36,803 bases of DNA from Verrucomicrobiota bacterium (GTDB lineage: Bacteria > Verrucomicrobiota > Verrucomicrobiia > Limisphaerales > UBA1096). The notes beneath the pieces were generated by a model that ran no database searches, was not told the origin of the DNA, and saw only the letters and a program-made list of their open reading frames with translations. Shown in pieces: positions 8,451 through 18,370 of this stretch (position 1 is the first letter of the stretch; each line of letters opens with the position of its first letter). The stretch spans positions 1 through 36,803 of the forward strand of contig JASLKL010000007.1 of NCBI GenBank assembly GCA_030747605.1, in the 5' to 3' direction. The translations under genes and the position numbers were made by a program.

Positions 8451-10700
8451 GTGATAGCCCGGGTCACATTGGATCTAGCAGTCCGTCGAGAGTTTGATTA
8501 TCTCATCCCTAATGAGATGGAGAGTAGCGTTCGAGATGGGACGCGGGTCAAAGTGCCGTTTGGTAGTCGTGAGATTTTAGGAGTGGTCACGGCTGTGCTT
8601 GCCGAATCGCCGCACGCAAATCTTCGTGAAATTATCAAAACGGTTGGCGGACAGGCATTAGTGACCCCGCCTATACTGAAGTTGGTCCGTTGGATTTCAG
8701 AGTATTATTGCTGTGCTCCTGAGGTAGCCATGAAGGCAGTACTACCTGATGCCGTTCGAAAAGAGGAGGAAGGTTGGCGTGAACGTCTTTATGTGCGTGC
8801 GCTTCCGCAGCATGATAAGTTGCCAAAATTGACCAAGCGTCAGGAGGACCTGTGGAGCATTGTGGAGGAATGGAGAGAGTTGCCTTTGCAGGAGTTCGTA
8901 CGTTTAGCAGGTACTACATCTGCGACAATTCGTAAACTTGAGGATAAGGGTTTAGTTAGTATCGCGCCTCAAATTTCTGAGCGCGACCCCTATGCAAAAG
9001 AACACATTTTACCAACTAATCCACTGGAGTTGAATGATGAACAGTCCGTTGCACTGAATAGTATCGTAAAGGCCATTGATTGTTTAGCTAACGCGGAAGA
9101 TAAAGTGAGTGAGGTTAAGGAAAATGGTGTTTTTTTGCTACATGGGGTCACAGGCAGTGGCAAGACAGAGGTTTATCTTCAGGCCATTGCTCATGCGCTT
9201 GAGCAGGGAAAAGGTGCGATAGTTTTAGTGCCTGAGATTTCGTTAACGCCTCAGACTGTGGAACGGTTTAAAGCCAGATTTAGTCAGGGGCCGTTGCAGA
9301 CTTTGGTTGCAGTTCTTCATAGTCATTTGTCTGCTGGCGAAAGACATGACGAATGGCATAAGATTAGACAAGGTAGAGCGAGGATTGTGATAGGTGCTAG
9401 ATCAGCGGTATTTGCGCCGGTGGAACCACTTGGACTGGTTGTTGTTGATGAAGAACACGAGCATTCTTACAAGCAAGAGGAGGCTCCTCGTTATAATGCA
9501 CGCGATTTGGCTGTTGTTCGCGGGCAACAAGAGGGGGCTGCAGTTGTTCTTGGTTCGGCGACTCCTTGTATGGAAAGTTACTATAATGTTCAGCGTAAAA
9601 AGTATGGACTGCTTTCGTTGACTGAACGTGCTGATGAAAAAACTATGCCTATTGTCCGCGTTGTGGATATGCGCAATGCATCTCATAAGGATAAAGGTAT
9701 TAGTATATTTTCCCCTCAACTTCATGAGGCCATTTTGCAAAGGCTCGAAAAAAATGAGCAGGTTATGCTGTTTCTCAATCGTCGTGGTTGGTCTAGTTCA
9801 TTGCAATGTACAGAGTGTGGTTTTGTTGCTGAGTGTCCGAATTGTAGTGTTTCTTTGACATATCATCGTTCGGCGCAACAGTTGATGTGTCACATTTGTG
9901 GTCATATTGATTCAGCTCCTAGTAAGTGCCCTGAACAGAGATGTGGGAATTCATCGATTCGATTCTCCGGCCTTGGTACGGAAAAAGTCGAAGCGGCCTT
10001 AGCTAAGAGTTTCCCGTCGGCACGGGTTAAACGTATGGATTCTGATACGCTCAAGCGTAAGGAGGATTACCGGAGAATATTGGGTGATTTTCGTAGTGGG
10101 AAAATTGATATTTTGGTTGGCACTCAAATGATTGCTAAAGGCCTGCATTTTCCAAATGTGACGTTAGTGGGTATAATTCATGCTGATTTAAGTTTACACA
10201 TACCAGACTTTCGAGCTGGTGAACGAACATTTCAATTGCTTACGCAAGTTGCCGGACGTGCTGGACGTGGTGATGTTGAAGGGGAGGTGTATGTGCAGTC
10301 GTTTACGCCATTTCACCCGGCAATCCAGTATGCACGTCGCCATGATTATATTGGTTTTTATGATCAGGAGATTGAATTTCGGCAAGAGTTGCGTTATCCG
10401 CCGGTTGGTCGCGTAGCTTTATTGACTTTGCGTGGTCGAAGTGAGGATAGAGTTCGTTTTTTTTCGGACCATTTACGCAAAGAAATGGATGTTTTGGCAA
10501 ATGAACTAGGTGATGTTGTGGTTGCAGGGCCTGCTCCTGCTCCATTGTTGCGAGCAGAGAATTATTATCGCTATCAAATTATGATACGAACGCCCCGCAT
10601 GCCACAATTAAGCCGTCAACTTTCCGCTAAAATCGATTCACTTCAAATCCCCGAGGACTTAAGGCTCATCATTGATATCGATCCGATGTCGCTTAGTTAA
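8451..10700 (+). CDS. priA: Primosomal protein N' (replication restart helicase PriA)
   Basis: GVTGSGKTEVYLQAI (Walker A), VVDEEHEHSYKQEEAPRYNARDLAVVRG, zinc-binding cysteines CTECGFVAECPNCS...CHICGH...CPEQRCG, and QVAGRAGRGDVEGEVYVQ. GTG start. Confidence 0.97.
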   Translation: MIARVTLDLAVRREFDYLIPNEMESSVRDGTRVKVPFGSREILGVVTAVLAESPHANLREIIKTVGGQALVTPPILKLVRWISEYYCCAPEVAMKAVLPDAVRKEEEGWRERLYVRALPQHDKLPKLTKRQEDLWSIVEEWRELPLQEFVRLAGTTSATIRKLEDKGLVSIAPQISERDPYAKEHILPTNPLELNDEQSVALNSIVKAIDCLANAEDKVSEVKENGVFLLHGVTGSGKTEVYLQAIAHALEQGKGAIVLVPEISLTPQTVERFKARFSQGPLQTLVAVLHSHLSAGERHDEWHKIRQGRARIVIGARSAVFAPVEPLGLVVVDEEHEHSYKQEEAPRYNARDLAVVRGQQEGAAVVLGSATPCMESYYNVQRKKYGLLSLTERADEKTMPIVRVVDMRNASHKDKGISIFSPQLHEAILQRLEKNEQVMLFLNRRGWSSSLQCTECGFVAECPNCSVSLTYHRSAQQLMCHICGHIDSAPSKCPEQRCGNSSIRFSGLGTEKVEAALAKSFPSARVKRMDSDTLKRKEDYRRILGDFRSGKIDILVGTQMIAKGLHFPNVTLVGIIHADLSLHIPDFRAGERTFQLLTQVAGRAGRGDVEGEVYVQSFTPFHPAIQYARRHDYIGFYDQEIEFRQELRYPPVGRVALLTLRGRSEDRVRFFSDHLRKEMDVLANELGDVVVAGPAPAPLLRAENYYRYQIMIRTPRMPQLSRQLSAKIDSLQIPEDLRLIIDIDPMSLS

Positions 10701-10718
10701 TATTATAGGGAGCGAATA

Positions 10719-11999
10719 ATGAATAGAAAATCAAACACAGTGCTTTCTCAAATTGGCCGTCGTACGGCTGATTCGCCGATTTCTTGGTTAATGAGAACTA
10801 AACTTGAGAGGCCCAATTTGGTATCGCTTGCAGCTGGTTTTACTGACAATGAATCATTGCCGCTTGTGAGTAGTCGGCGCCTACTCAATGAACTGTTAAA
10901 AGATGAAGCGGTCGGTCGGGCAGCTTTGCAATATGGATCTACTGCTGGTGATGACGTCTTGCGCGAACTTACTGCTAAGCGTATCGAGCAATTGGATAAA
11001 ATTTCAGGTGATAAAAAAACAGGTGATTTAGCAAAGCGAATGGTCATTACTCATGGGTCGCAACAATTCTTGTATATTTTAACCGAGGCACTTTGTGATC
11101 CTGGTGATATTGTGTTGGTGGAGGATCCTACTTATTTTGTTTATCTTGGTATAATGCAAAGTCGAGGGCTGAACGGTCGGGGGATAGCTATGAATCATGA
11201 TGGAATCGACCTTGAGCATCTTGAGATGGTCCTTGAATCACTTCGGCGATCTGGCGAATTAAAGCGCACCAAGATGCTATATCTTGTTTCTTATTTTCAA
11301 AATCCAACCGGCAGATCAACCAGCCTTTCGGTCAAGAAAGAAGCACTTGATTTGCTTAAAAAATATGAGCGTGCCGCAGGCCATCCTATTTATCTTTTGG
11401 AGGATTCTGCTTATCGTGAACTTGGTTTTTCAGGGCAATCGGATTCTTCAGCATTGTCTATTCATGGCGCCTCTGAACGAGTCATATATTCTGGTACTTT
11501 TAGTAAGCCATTTGCGACTGGAGTACGTGTAGGGTTCGGCGTCTTGCCAGAAGTTCTGCTGGCTCCTTTTTTACGAATTAAATCTAATCACGATTTTGGA
11601 ACGAGCCACTTAATCCAAAAGCTTGTATTGCGAGCATTGGATTCAGGTGAGTACGTTAAGAATTTGGCGAAAGCTCAGCATCGATATCAAGTTAAAGCCA
11701 ATGTGATGAATGATTCGATTTCCGATTATTTTCCTGATTTAGTGAAATGGGAAAAACCAGAGGGAGGTTTGAATTTTTGGGCTGAATTGCCACGGTCGAT
11801 GAGTACTGGATTGAAATCCAAACTTTTTCAGGAAGCACTGAATCAAAATGTGCTCTATGTGCCTGGCAATCTTTGTTATGTAGATGATCCCACTAGGCGT
11901 AAACCTAGCTATGAAATGCGCCTTAGTTTTGGTGCTGCTTCTGAAAAAGATATTCGAAAGGGGATTCGAAGTTTGGGGAATGTTCTTAAGTGTAAATAG
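10719..11999 (+). CDS. PLP-dependent aminotransferase, class I/II (MocR/LysN-type fold without HTH)
   Basis: ITHGSQQFLYILTEALCDPGDIVLVEDPTYF, SYFQNPTGRSTS, PLP lysine motif YSGTFSKPFATGVRVGF. Purine-rich AGGGAG upstream of the ATG. Confidence 0.92.
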   Translation: MNRKSNTVLSQIGRRTADSPISWLMRTKLERPNLVSLAAGFTDNESLPLVSSRRLLNELLKDEAVGRAALQYGSTAGDDVLRELTAKRIEQLDKISGDKKTGDLAKRMVITHGSQQFLYILTEALCDPGDIVLVEDPTYFVYLGIMQSRGLNGRGIAMNHDGIDLEHLEMVLESLRRSGELKRTKMLYLVSYFQNPTGRSTSLSVKKEALDLLKKYERAAGHPIYLLEDSAYRELGFSGQSDSSALSIHGASERVIYSGTFSKPFATGVRVGFGVLPEVLLAPFLRIKSNHDFGTSHLIQKLVLRALDSGEYVKNLAKAQHRYQVKANVMNDSISDYFPDLVKWEKPEGGLNFWAELPRSMSTGLKSKLFQEALNQNVLYVPGNLCYVDDPTRRKPSYEMRLSFGAASEKDIRKGIRSLGNVLKCK

Positions 12000-12019
12000 T
12001 TAATTTTAACTAGTTGGAT

Positions 12020-12823
12020 TTACTTCAATGGAGGAGGTGCACTTAACTTCCGGTATAGCCATGCCTCTAGTGGTCGCAGAGGAGAAAGCCAACGGTAAAA
12101 TGGAGAGTAGTATAGCCTTAGTCGTATGACTGAGAGAAGCATAACAAAGGAAGTGCGACCCAGTTCAACCTTGGAACCAATCTGGTCAGTCCATTCCGTA
12201 GGGACTTCGAGTATTTTATATCCGGATCTTTTCAGGGCATAGAGTAGGTTGATGTCAAATGCCATATCAGCAACTGTAAGTTGACTATGAATTGCTTCGA
12301 CAGCTTCCCGCCGCATTACCTTTGCTCCGCATTGAGTATCACGAATACCCATCCAGAAAAAAAACTGAATAATTGCGTGAAATGTTCGACTAGCAAAACG
12401 GCGACGTAGGGTTTGCTCTTGATGTAATACTGAGTCCGTTAACCAACGTGAGCCAATAACGCAGTCCGTTTTTTTACATTTCTGGATAAGATCATCGAAT
12501 GCGGCTGGTGGTGTTGCGCCGTCGGCATCAACATAGCCAACTAAATCTACTTCAGGGGTGAGCTTGAGCCCCTCAATTAGTGCTCCTCCTTTGCCAACAG
12601 GTTCAGGGATGTTTACATAATCTATTTCCGAAAATTTTTTCTTGGCAGTTCTTACAACTCCGAGCGTGTTATCTTTGCATCCGTTTAGTACGACAACCAT
12701 GTTGAAGCGCCCCGGGTGGTGGTGTCGAAAATAGTTGGCATAATCCTCAAGTACGGGAGCAATGCGGGTTTCTTCGTTATAGGCCGGGATTAGCAGCAGA
12801 ATATGAGGCAATGCATTGGGCAC
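12020..12823 (-). CDS. Glycosyltransferase family 2 (dolichyl-phosphate glucosyltransferase-like)
   Basis: LLIPAYNEETRIAPVL, GKGGALIEGL, VGYVDADGATPP, VIGSRW, DTQCGAKVMRREA. Confidence 0.9.
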   Translation of the reverse strand: MPNALPHILLLIPAYNEETRIAPVLEDYANYFRHHHPGRFNMVVVLNGCKDNTLGVVRTAKKKFSEIDYVNIPEPVGKGGALIEGLKLTPEVDLVGYVDADGATPPAAFDDLIQKCKKTDCVIGSRWLTDSVLHQEQTLRRRFASRTFHAIIQFFFWMGIRDTQCGAKVMRREAVEAIHSQLTVADMAFDINLLYALKRSGYKILEVPTEWTDQIGSKVELGRTSFVMLLSVIRLRLYYSPFYRWLSPLRPLEAWLYRKLSAPPPLK

Positions 12824-12861
12824 TGGGTCGGTTTACTTAAAAAAAAGCATTGAAGCAATAC

Positions 12862-13620
12862 TCACCATACTGTGAATGCCCCATCGAGTCCCCATAGCTG
12901 TGAGCCTCGATATTTTTGCATTTGATCGATGTCCTTCCACCTTACGGATCCATCAAGCCATCCTATGTTGCCACCATCAGCACCGACATCCTTTGATGAG
13001 GCTCCTTCGGCGCTGGGGTTGGAGTAGTCGACTATGCCTTCTGTGTCACTGCCGTACTCGAAAAGAATTGGTCCGTTTGAACCATGTGGTGCAAGTGTAT
13101 GCCCGAACCCTGGCGACCAGGTATTCAGATCGGTTACCAGTGGCAGGCTGGGGTTGTCTGAGAGGGTTTGCGGTGAGACCCAGCCTTGAAATTCATCCAT
13201 TGCTGGCCAAGGTGTTTGATAATGTCCTCCTAGGTAATTGTAGCCGATAACGTAGCCCCATCCTTCAAAAAGCCATCCTTTCGGATCTCCGAATGGTTTG
13301 CCGAGGTTGGAGCATTCATAAATATTAAACGGAGCGTATTTGAGTAAAGATTCACGAATGGGAGTTGAAATCAGAGGTGTGTGATCATCCATTGGGTCCT
13401 TTGCATCGGACAAGCCGCTTGGTAAGTACTGGTCATTGTCCCCTCCATACATGTGGGCAACTTGAATAAATTGGCGGATATTATTTTTGCAGTATGTTCT
13501 TCGTGCTCTTTCCTTTGCACTAGCTAAGCTGGGAAGTAGGAGTGCTGCTAGAATGGCAATGATAGCAATAACTACCAGTAATTCGATAAGTGTGAAGCCT
13601 TTACGTGCTATGAAGTTCAT
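12862..13620 (-). CDS. Prepilin-type N-terminal cleavage/methylation domain protein (type II secretion pseudopilin-like, H-X9-DG-like C-terminus)
   Basis: [42 protein letters not shown] at the N-terminus and [15 protein letters not shown] near the C-terminus. Start overlaps the upstream gene's stop by 4 nt. Confidence 0.93.
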   Translation of the reverse strand: MNFIARKGFTLIELLVVIAIIAILAALLLPSLASAKERARRTYCKNNIRQFIQVAHMYGGDNDQYLPSGLSDAKDPMDDHTPLISTPIRESLLKYAPFNIYECSNLGKPFGDPKGWLFEGWGYVIGYNYLGGHYQTPWPAMDEFQGWVSPQTLSDNPSLPLVTDLNTWSPGFGHTLAPHGSNGPILFEYGSDTEGIVDYSNPSAEGASSKDVGADGGNIGWLDGSVRWKDIDQMQKYRGSQLWGLDGAFTVW

Positions 13621-15053
13621 TTGCTTCGAAGCCGGAAAAACTCTTGTCCAGTTTTATTGGGGCGAATACGAACTACTAGCCGATCACCTTCCTTGGCGGT
13701 GCCTCCTCCAACTTCGTTCCAGTTCGACTCTTGGCCTATGGATTCTGAGGACTCGAGAATGAAAACGCCTTTGGCTGGCCACGAAAACTCGAGATCATTC
13801 CCTGCTAACCGGACATCCAGTGGCTGAGGTTCGACGACCATTTTACTCATTTCAAGCTTGTGAAGTGTCCCCTTGGAATTCCTGACATAAAGACTGTGGT
13901 TAGCTAGTACGGGGACAGTCCAGCAGGTGCCATTTAATACATTGGATTTGGCTAGTTGCTTGAAACGCGTCGGTGACGCTTCAGCGATGTAGAGAGTTCC
14001 ATCACGAGTGAGGATGATCAACTTGTTATCGGCGGCTGTAATCGAGCTGCATGGCATGTTTGTTTTAGTCCACTCAGTTTCTCCCGTTTTCATATTAATA
14101 CAACGGACGGTTTTTCCTCGTTCAATACGCCCATCTGCTCCGTAAAGATAATCCCCTATAATCACTCCAGCATTAAAGTGCATGCGCATGTTTCGGTTTT
14201 TCCACTTGGAACGAGTGCTAGTGCTGCTTAATTCGAGCAATTCGCCGTCACGTGAGTTTGAGGTAAGAAAGATTTTACCGTTGTACAACACTGGGTCAGC
14301 AGCGTTGACATCTGCGCTGGTACGGAACGATTTTTTCCATAGTTGTCTGCCATTGGAAAGGTCGACTCCGTATGCACTATCGGCGGCAAAAATTACGAGA
14401 GCATTCTTACCTTTGTGATTATAAGGTACCGCGCTTGCATAGCCAGCGGTACCCGAACCGGTTTTCCAAGACAAACGACCTGAACTTTTCTCCAGTGCTA
14501 CGCCGCGTGTGCCGACGTTGTAAACCACTTGCTTGCCTTGAATAAGTGGTGACGATGCAAATCCCCATTTTGGAACTTTGGCATTGTAAAGCCGTTTTAA
14601 ATCCTTTGTCCAAACCACTTCCCCTGATTCAGCTTTGAAACAGTATGCTTTGCCAGTTTTACTTAATGTGTAGACAAGGTTGCCATCTACTGTGGGAGTT
14701 GCATTCGGACCTCCATCGTAAAGATTTGCAGTTAGTTTTTCCGAGTAAGTATGGCGCCACAGCTCATCGCCGGTGACATCGTCTAGCGCAATTACCTGAT
14801 CGCGATTTGATTTGTTTCCCATTGTGAATACGCGGCCACCAGATACGGAAACGGTAGCGAATCCGGTTCCTACTGATGCTTTCCAGAGTTTAGTAGGCCC
14901 ACTTGATGGCCATTTTTGAAACCAATCACTTTCATTCGAAATTCCGTTATGATTGGGACCACGCCAGTTTGGCCAGTCTGTTGCTCGCCCGAGGTCGAAA
15001 CTTGTTATAACCAGAAACAAGGTAAAAAGTATTTTTAGATTTTGTCGTAACAT
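13617..15053 (-). CDS. Secreted PQQ-like beta-propeller repeat protein with a C-terminal 'ESS..W' module
   Basis: [16 protein letters not shown], repeated blade motifs such as [34 protein letters not shown] and [16 protein letters not shown]-terminal signal peptide. Confidence 0.92.
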   Translation of the reverse strand: MLRQNLKILFTLFLVITSFDLGRATDWPNWRGPNHNGISNESDWFQKWPSSGPTKLWKASVGTGFATVSVSGGRVFTMGNKSNRDQVIALDDVTGDELWRHTYSEKLTANLYDGGPNATPTVDGNLVYTLSKTGKAYCFKAESGEVVWTKDLKRLYNAKVPKWGFASSPLIQGKQVVYNVGTRGVALEKSSGRLSWKTGSGTAGYASAVPYNHKGKNALVIFAADSAYGVDLSNGRQLWKKSFRTSADVNAADPVLYNGKIFLTSNSRDGELLELSSTSTRSKWKNRNMRMHFNAGVIIGDYLYGADGRIERGKTVRCINMKTGETEWTKTNMPCSSITAADNKLIILTRDGTLYIAEASPTRFKQLAKSNVLNGTCWTVPVLANHSLYVRNSKGTLHKLEMSKMVVEPQPLDVRLAGNDLEFSWPAKGVFILESSESIGQESNWNEVGGGTAKEGDRLVVRIRPNKTGQEFFRLRSK

Positions 15054-15178
15054 GTTTTTTAAAAAGTAGACTAATAGAATGGAGCGTCAATTCACCAGTG
15101 ACATTATTGAAAAGAAAGCAAAAAAGATACCATTAAAGATTTACGTCTTACGGCCATTAAAAGTTACTTGATAGATGA

Positions 15179-15210
15179 TTTAGTTGCGTGCTTTATCGTT
15201 TAGTTGCGTG
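15179..15210. repeat. Tandem 12-nt direct repeat TTTAGTTGCGTG with 20-nt period
   Basis: Exact copies at 15179-15190 and 15199-15210 inside the ~300-bp gap 15054-15355. Confidence 0.85.
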
Positions 15211-15355
15211 AATTTCACTCAATAATATTTGGTCTGTTTGGAGGTATAATAACCTTGAGTTAAGTCGAGACGGTGTCTTATGTGAGTGCTATATCGAAAT
15301 CTGTTTTTACTGAAATCGTATCAACCGAAAAGTCACTGGAGAGTTTAAATTTTTT

Positions 15356-16024
15356 TTAGTCAAAGAAACGTCCAAAGAGCTTGGCGGCAAGTGCTGTGCC
15401 TATTGGTTTAGCTATTTTTGTGAACAGCGGTCGTAAGTCCTTCAGTGTCTTCACATCTTGGGTGATATGGTTCTCTATATTAACAGTCATATCATTTGAC
15501 TTAGTGGTTGATCCGTTTGCGGAGATTGCGGTGAAACGTAAATTGTTCCATGAGAAATTTAGGTTGCCGACTGTGAAGTATAGTGGCGAATCGTCCAGAG
15601 CCAATTGGGCAGTTGTTTTGGCTACAGCATCTGGTAAAGAAATCAAGTTTCTAGAACCTTTATTAGTCTCTACAAGATTGAATTCTTCAATTCGGATTCG
15701 AATCTGACGGAAGTGAGGTTTTAGCTTTCTTCGAAAGTTCATCAATTCAGAGAAATCACAGTCGATGAACAGATCGTCAATCTTGAGCATTGAAGATCCA
15801 CCATATTCAGGAAGATTAAAAACGGTAATTTTATTGGCGGCTATAGTGGAGTTTAATGGGAATCCTATTTCGAGTTGTCCAATTTGGACGTCCATTCCTT
15901 GTTCTCGAAATTCACTTACAATCCACCACTTGGTCAGTGCATCTTTGGTTAGAAATAGGCCAATTGCTAAAACTAGCATTAGAATTAGCAGGCGAAATGT
16001 CCAGCGGAACAGAAACCGCATCAC
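15356..16024 (-). CDS. Membrane-anchored hypothetical protein, AsmA-like N-terminus
   Basis: Single N-terminal TM (FRLLILMLVLAIGLFLT), then VQIGQLEIGFPLNSTIAANKITVFNLPEYGGSSMLKIDDLFID, similar to AsmA-type repeats. Confidence 0.6.
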   Translation of the reverse strand: MMRFLFRWTFRLLILMLVLAIGLFLTKDALTKWWIVSEFREQGMDVQIGQLEIGFPLNSTIAANKITVFNLPEYGGSSMLKIDDLFIDCDFSELMNFRRKLKPHFRQIRIRIEEFNLVETNKGSRNLISLPDAVAKTTAQLALDDSPLYFTVGNLNFSWNNLRFTAISANGSTTKSNDMTVNIENHITQDVKTLKDLRPLFTKIAKPIGTALAAKLFGRFFD

Positions 16025-16074
16025 AGGGAATTAACAAATCAGAGGAGGAGAGACAATGGGAAAGGTGCTAATTT

Positions 16075-18213
16075 CTATTTTTCTTCTACCAATCGCTGTG
16101 CTTCGCGATGATTCAACTTGCCGGTTCCCAATTTGGGGATTTCTTTCAGGACGTGGATTTCACGTGGTGTGCAAAGGTTAATTAATCCAGCAGAAGCGAC
16201 GGCATCACGGATCTCAGAGGTCTTGAGATTTGGTTCATTGGTTACAGCAACTAGTTTTTCTCCTTTATCTGCATCAGTCACAGCAATTACGGCGATCTCA
16301 CAGTTTTCGCCGTGATGAGGAAATGCTCCTGCGAGGGCATCTTCGACTGCGGTTAGGCTTACCATTTCACCGCTGATTTTTGCAAATCGTTTAGCGCGGC
16401 CCTTTATCCAAAAATACCCATCGTCGTCCACTTTCACTATATCTCCGGTATCGTACCAGCCGTTGAGCGATTGGAATGCCTTGTTAGCGTCCTTGTTAAG
16501 GTATCCCTTCATTACGTTGGGACCTTTAACGAAAAGTCGGCCGGCATCCTTTACTCCGTCGACTGGCTCTAATTTCCATTCCATATCTGGAAGAATACGG
16601 CCGACCGATCCAAATCTATTGTCTGCCTTGGTGTTGGCACTAATACCTGGCGAACACTCTGTGACTCCGTAAGCCTCTGTAATACGAACGCCGAATTTTC
16701 GTGCCCAAGTATCTGAAGTTGCCTGTTGAATTTTTTCTGCACCAGCCAACAAATACCGAACATTCCGAAAATCATACGGATGGGCTTTTTTGGCGTAACC
16801 ATTAAGGAATGTGTTGGTACTTAGGAATATGGTCGTGTTGGAATTATAAACGGCTGTAGGGATTACGCGATATTGCAACGGTGACGGGAAAATTGTTGTC
16901 CGCAATCCGCGGCAAAGTGGCAATAATGTGCCAACAACTAACCCGAAGCTATGGAACATTGGTAAGCAGTTGAAAATGCTGTCCGTGTCGAGGATGTCTA
17001 CCATCGCGAGTAGTTGTCGTAAATTGGCTAGAATATTTTTGTGTGTTAATTCCACTCCCTTCGGAATTCCCTCAGATCCGCTTGTGAACAAAACTACGGC
17101 TGTCTTATCGGATGGGATGTGAAACTGTGATTGTCCAAATTTTAACTTATGCTTTATTAGTATGGTCAACTTAGTTGGAGCTGAAATTTTTTCACGTACT
17201 TTCTCTAGATATATAAATTCGATGCCAGCGTCCTTCATCGGCTGTATATTTATACCGGCTTTCTCTAAAAATGCTTGAGACGTTATGATTTGTTTCACTC
17301 CAGCCAAGTCTGAACATGTCTGCATTATTGAAACCCCACTACTATAATTCAAAATTGCTGGTACTTTTCCAAGACGCCAGAGTGCTAAAAGAGTAATCGG
17401 TGTTGCGTTGACATTTGGTAAAAGTAGGCCCACTCGTTCGATGTCAGGCTTCAGTAGTTTATTGAATTGCCCAGATAAGACTTCTGATCCGACCATTACC
17501 ATTCGATGATTAAGGCGTTGCCCTGTAACATCTTCTAGCACTATTGATTTTGGACGCTCACGACCCATGGAACCTATGGCTGTCAATAAATCTTGAGGGC
17601 CTAAGTTCATTTCAGTCTGAAACTGAAGTCCCATCAATTGCTCTCTAAGCCATTGCGTATAAGCTTCTCTTGCATTGGATCTATTACTTAGTGTTTTAGG
17701 AGCGGATTGGGGGTCACTGAAATGAATGGTTAAACTTGGAAAGATTTTTTTCCATCCGGGATGCTTTGAATAAGGCAGGCGATGAGCATTTCTTTGATAG
17801 CAGGTTATTATTTTCGCATTAGTTTTTTCTAGTAGGAAGCCAGTCCCTTCAAAGAGTTTCATCAAGCTGCCGGTTTCTGATAGGCGCCCTTCAGCAAAAA
17901 GAACCAATCGGCCACCACTCTTCAAAAAGTTCGACATTTCTTTGATGGCAAATGGTGAAGCATTGTCTATTGGAAAAGTGAACCGGTTACGCATTACAAA
18001 CCGAAAAATCCAATGGCTTTCAGCACGTGTAGACGAAACGACAAACTTCCAATCTTCCTGAAGGCAAATTCCAACTATCCACCAGTCAAACCAAGACACA
18101 TGATTGGGTACGAGTAGAACTGGGCCATTTGTCTTTAGAACCTCAGCGTTATGTATTTTGAATCCGAAAATAATTCGGGCAAAAATTCGGCTTATAAAGC
18201 GAAACAATGGCAT
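16075..18213 (-). CDS. aas: Bifunctional lysophospholipid acyltransferase / acyl-ACP(CoA) synthetase, Aas-like
   Basis: PlsC motifs NHVSWFDWW and FAEGRLSETG. AMP-binding motifs VVLFTSGSEGIPKGVELTHKN, EAYGVTECSP, GWYDTGDIVKVDDDGYFWIKGRAKRFAKISGEMVSL. Confidence 0.92.
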   Translation of the reverse strand: MPLFRFISRIFARIIFGFKIHNAEVLKTNGPVLLVPNHVSWFDWWIVGICLQEDWKFVVSSTRAESHWIFRFVMRNRFTFPIDNASPFAIKEMSNFLKSGGRLVLFAEGRLSETGSLMKLFEGTGFLLEKTNAKIITCYQRNAHRLPYSKHPGWKKIFPSLTIHFSDPQSAPKTLSNRSNAREAYTQWLREQLMGLQFQTEMNLGPQDLLTAIGSMGRERPKSIVLEDVTGQRLNHRMVMVGSEVLSGQFNKLLKPDIERVGLLLPNVNATPITLLALWRLGKVPAILNYSSGVSIMQTCSDLAGVKQIITSQAFLEKAGINIQPMKDAGIEFIYLEKVREKISAPTKLTILIKHKLKFGQSQFHIPSDKTAVVLFTSGSEGIPKGVELTHKNILANLRQLLAMVDILDTDSIFNCLPMFHSFGLVVGTLLPLCRGLRTTIFPSPLQYRVIPTAVYNSNTTIFLSTNTFLNGYAKKAHPYDFRNVRYLLAGAEKIQQATSDTWARKFGVRITEAYGVTECSPGISANTKADNRFGSVGRILPDMEWKLEPVDGVKDAGRLFVKGPNVMKGYLNKDANKAFQSLNGWYDTGDIVKVDDDGYFWIKGRAKRFAKISGEMVSLTAVEDALAGAFPHHGENCEIAVIAVTDADKGEKLVAVTNEPNLKTSEIRDAVASAGLINLCTPREIHVLKEIPKLGTGKLNHREAQRLVEEK

Positions 18214-18320
18214 GACATTGAATTATTAATCGGAGCAAACTTAAGTCTAATAGATCGAAACGGAAGCCAAAAAAATGGAGACACTAACATCATTATGATA
18301 AATATCTTTTTCTAAAGAAA

Positions 18321-18346
18321 AAAGCCGACGTAATCTCGTCGGCTTT
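18321..18346 (-). terminator. Rho-independent terminator for the DUF1501 gene, potentially bidirectional
   Basis: Perfect 10-bp inverted repeat aaagccgacg-taatct-cgtcggcttt. On the - strand it is followed directly by a T-rich tract (TTTTTTCTTTAG). It lies in the gap between 18213 and 18371. Confidence 0.9.
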
Positions 18347-18370
18347 AAATTATTATTTAATTTATAGCTA

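Noticed and set aside
11997-12012. Inverted repeat TAGTTAA-TT-TTAACTA between convergent genes, as a bidirectional terminator
   Set aside because: The stem is AT-rich with a very short loop and no T-tract, and it overlaps the stop codon. Too weak to call.
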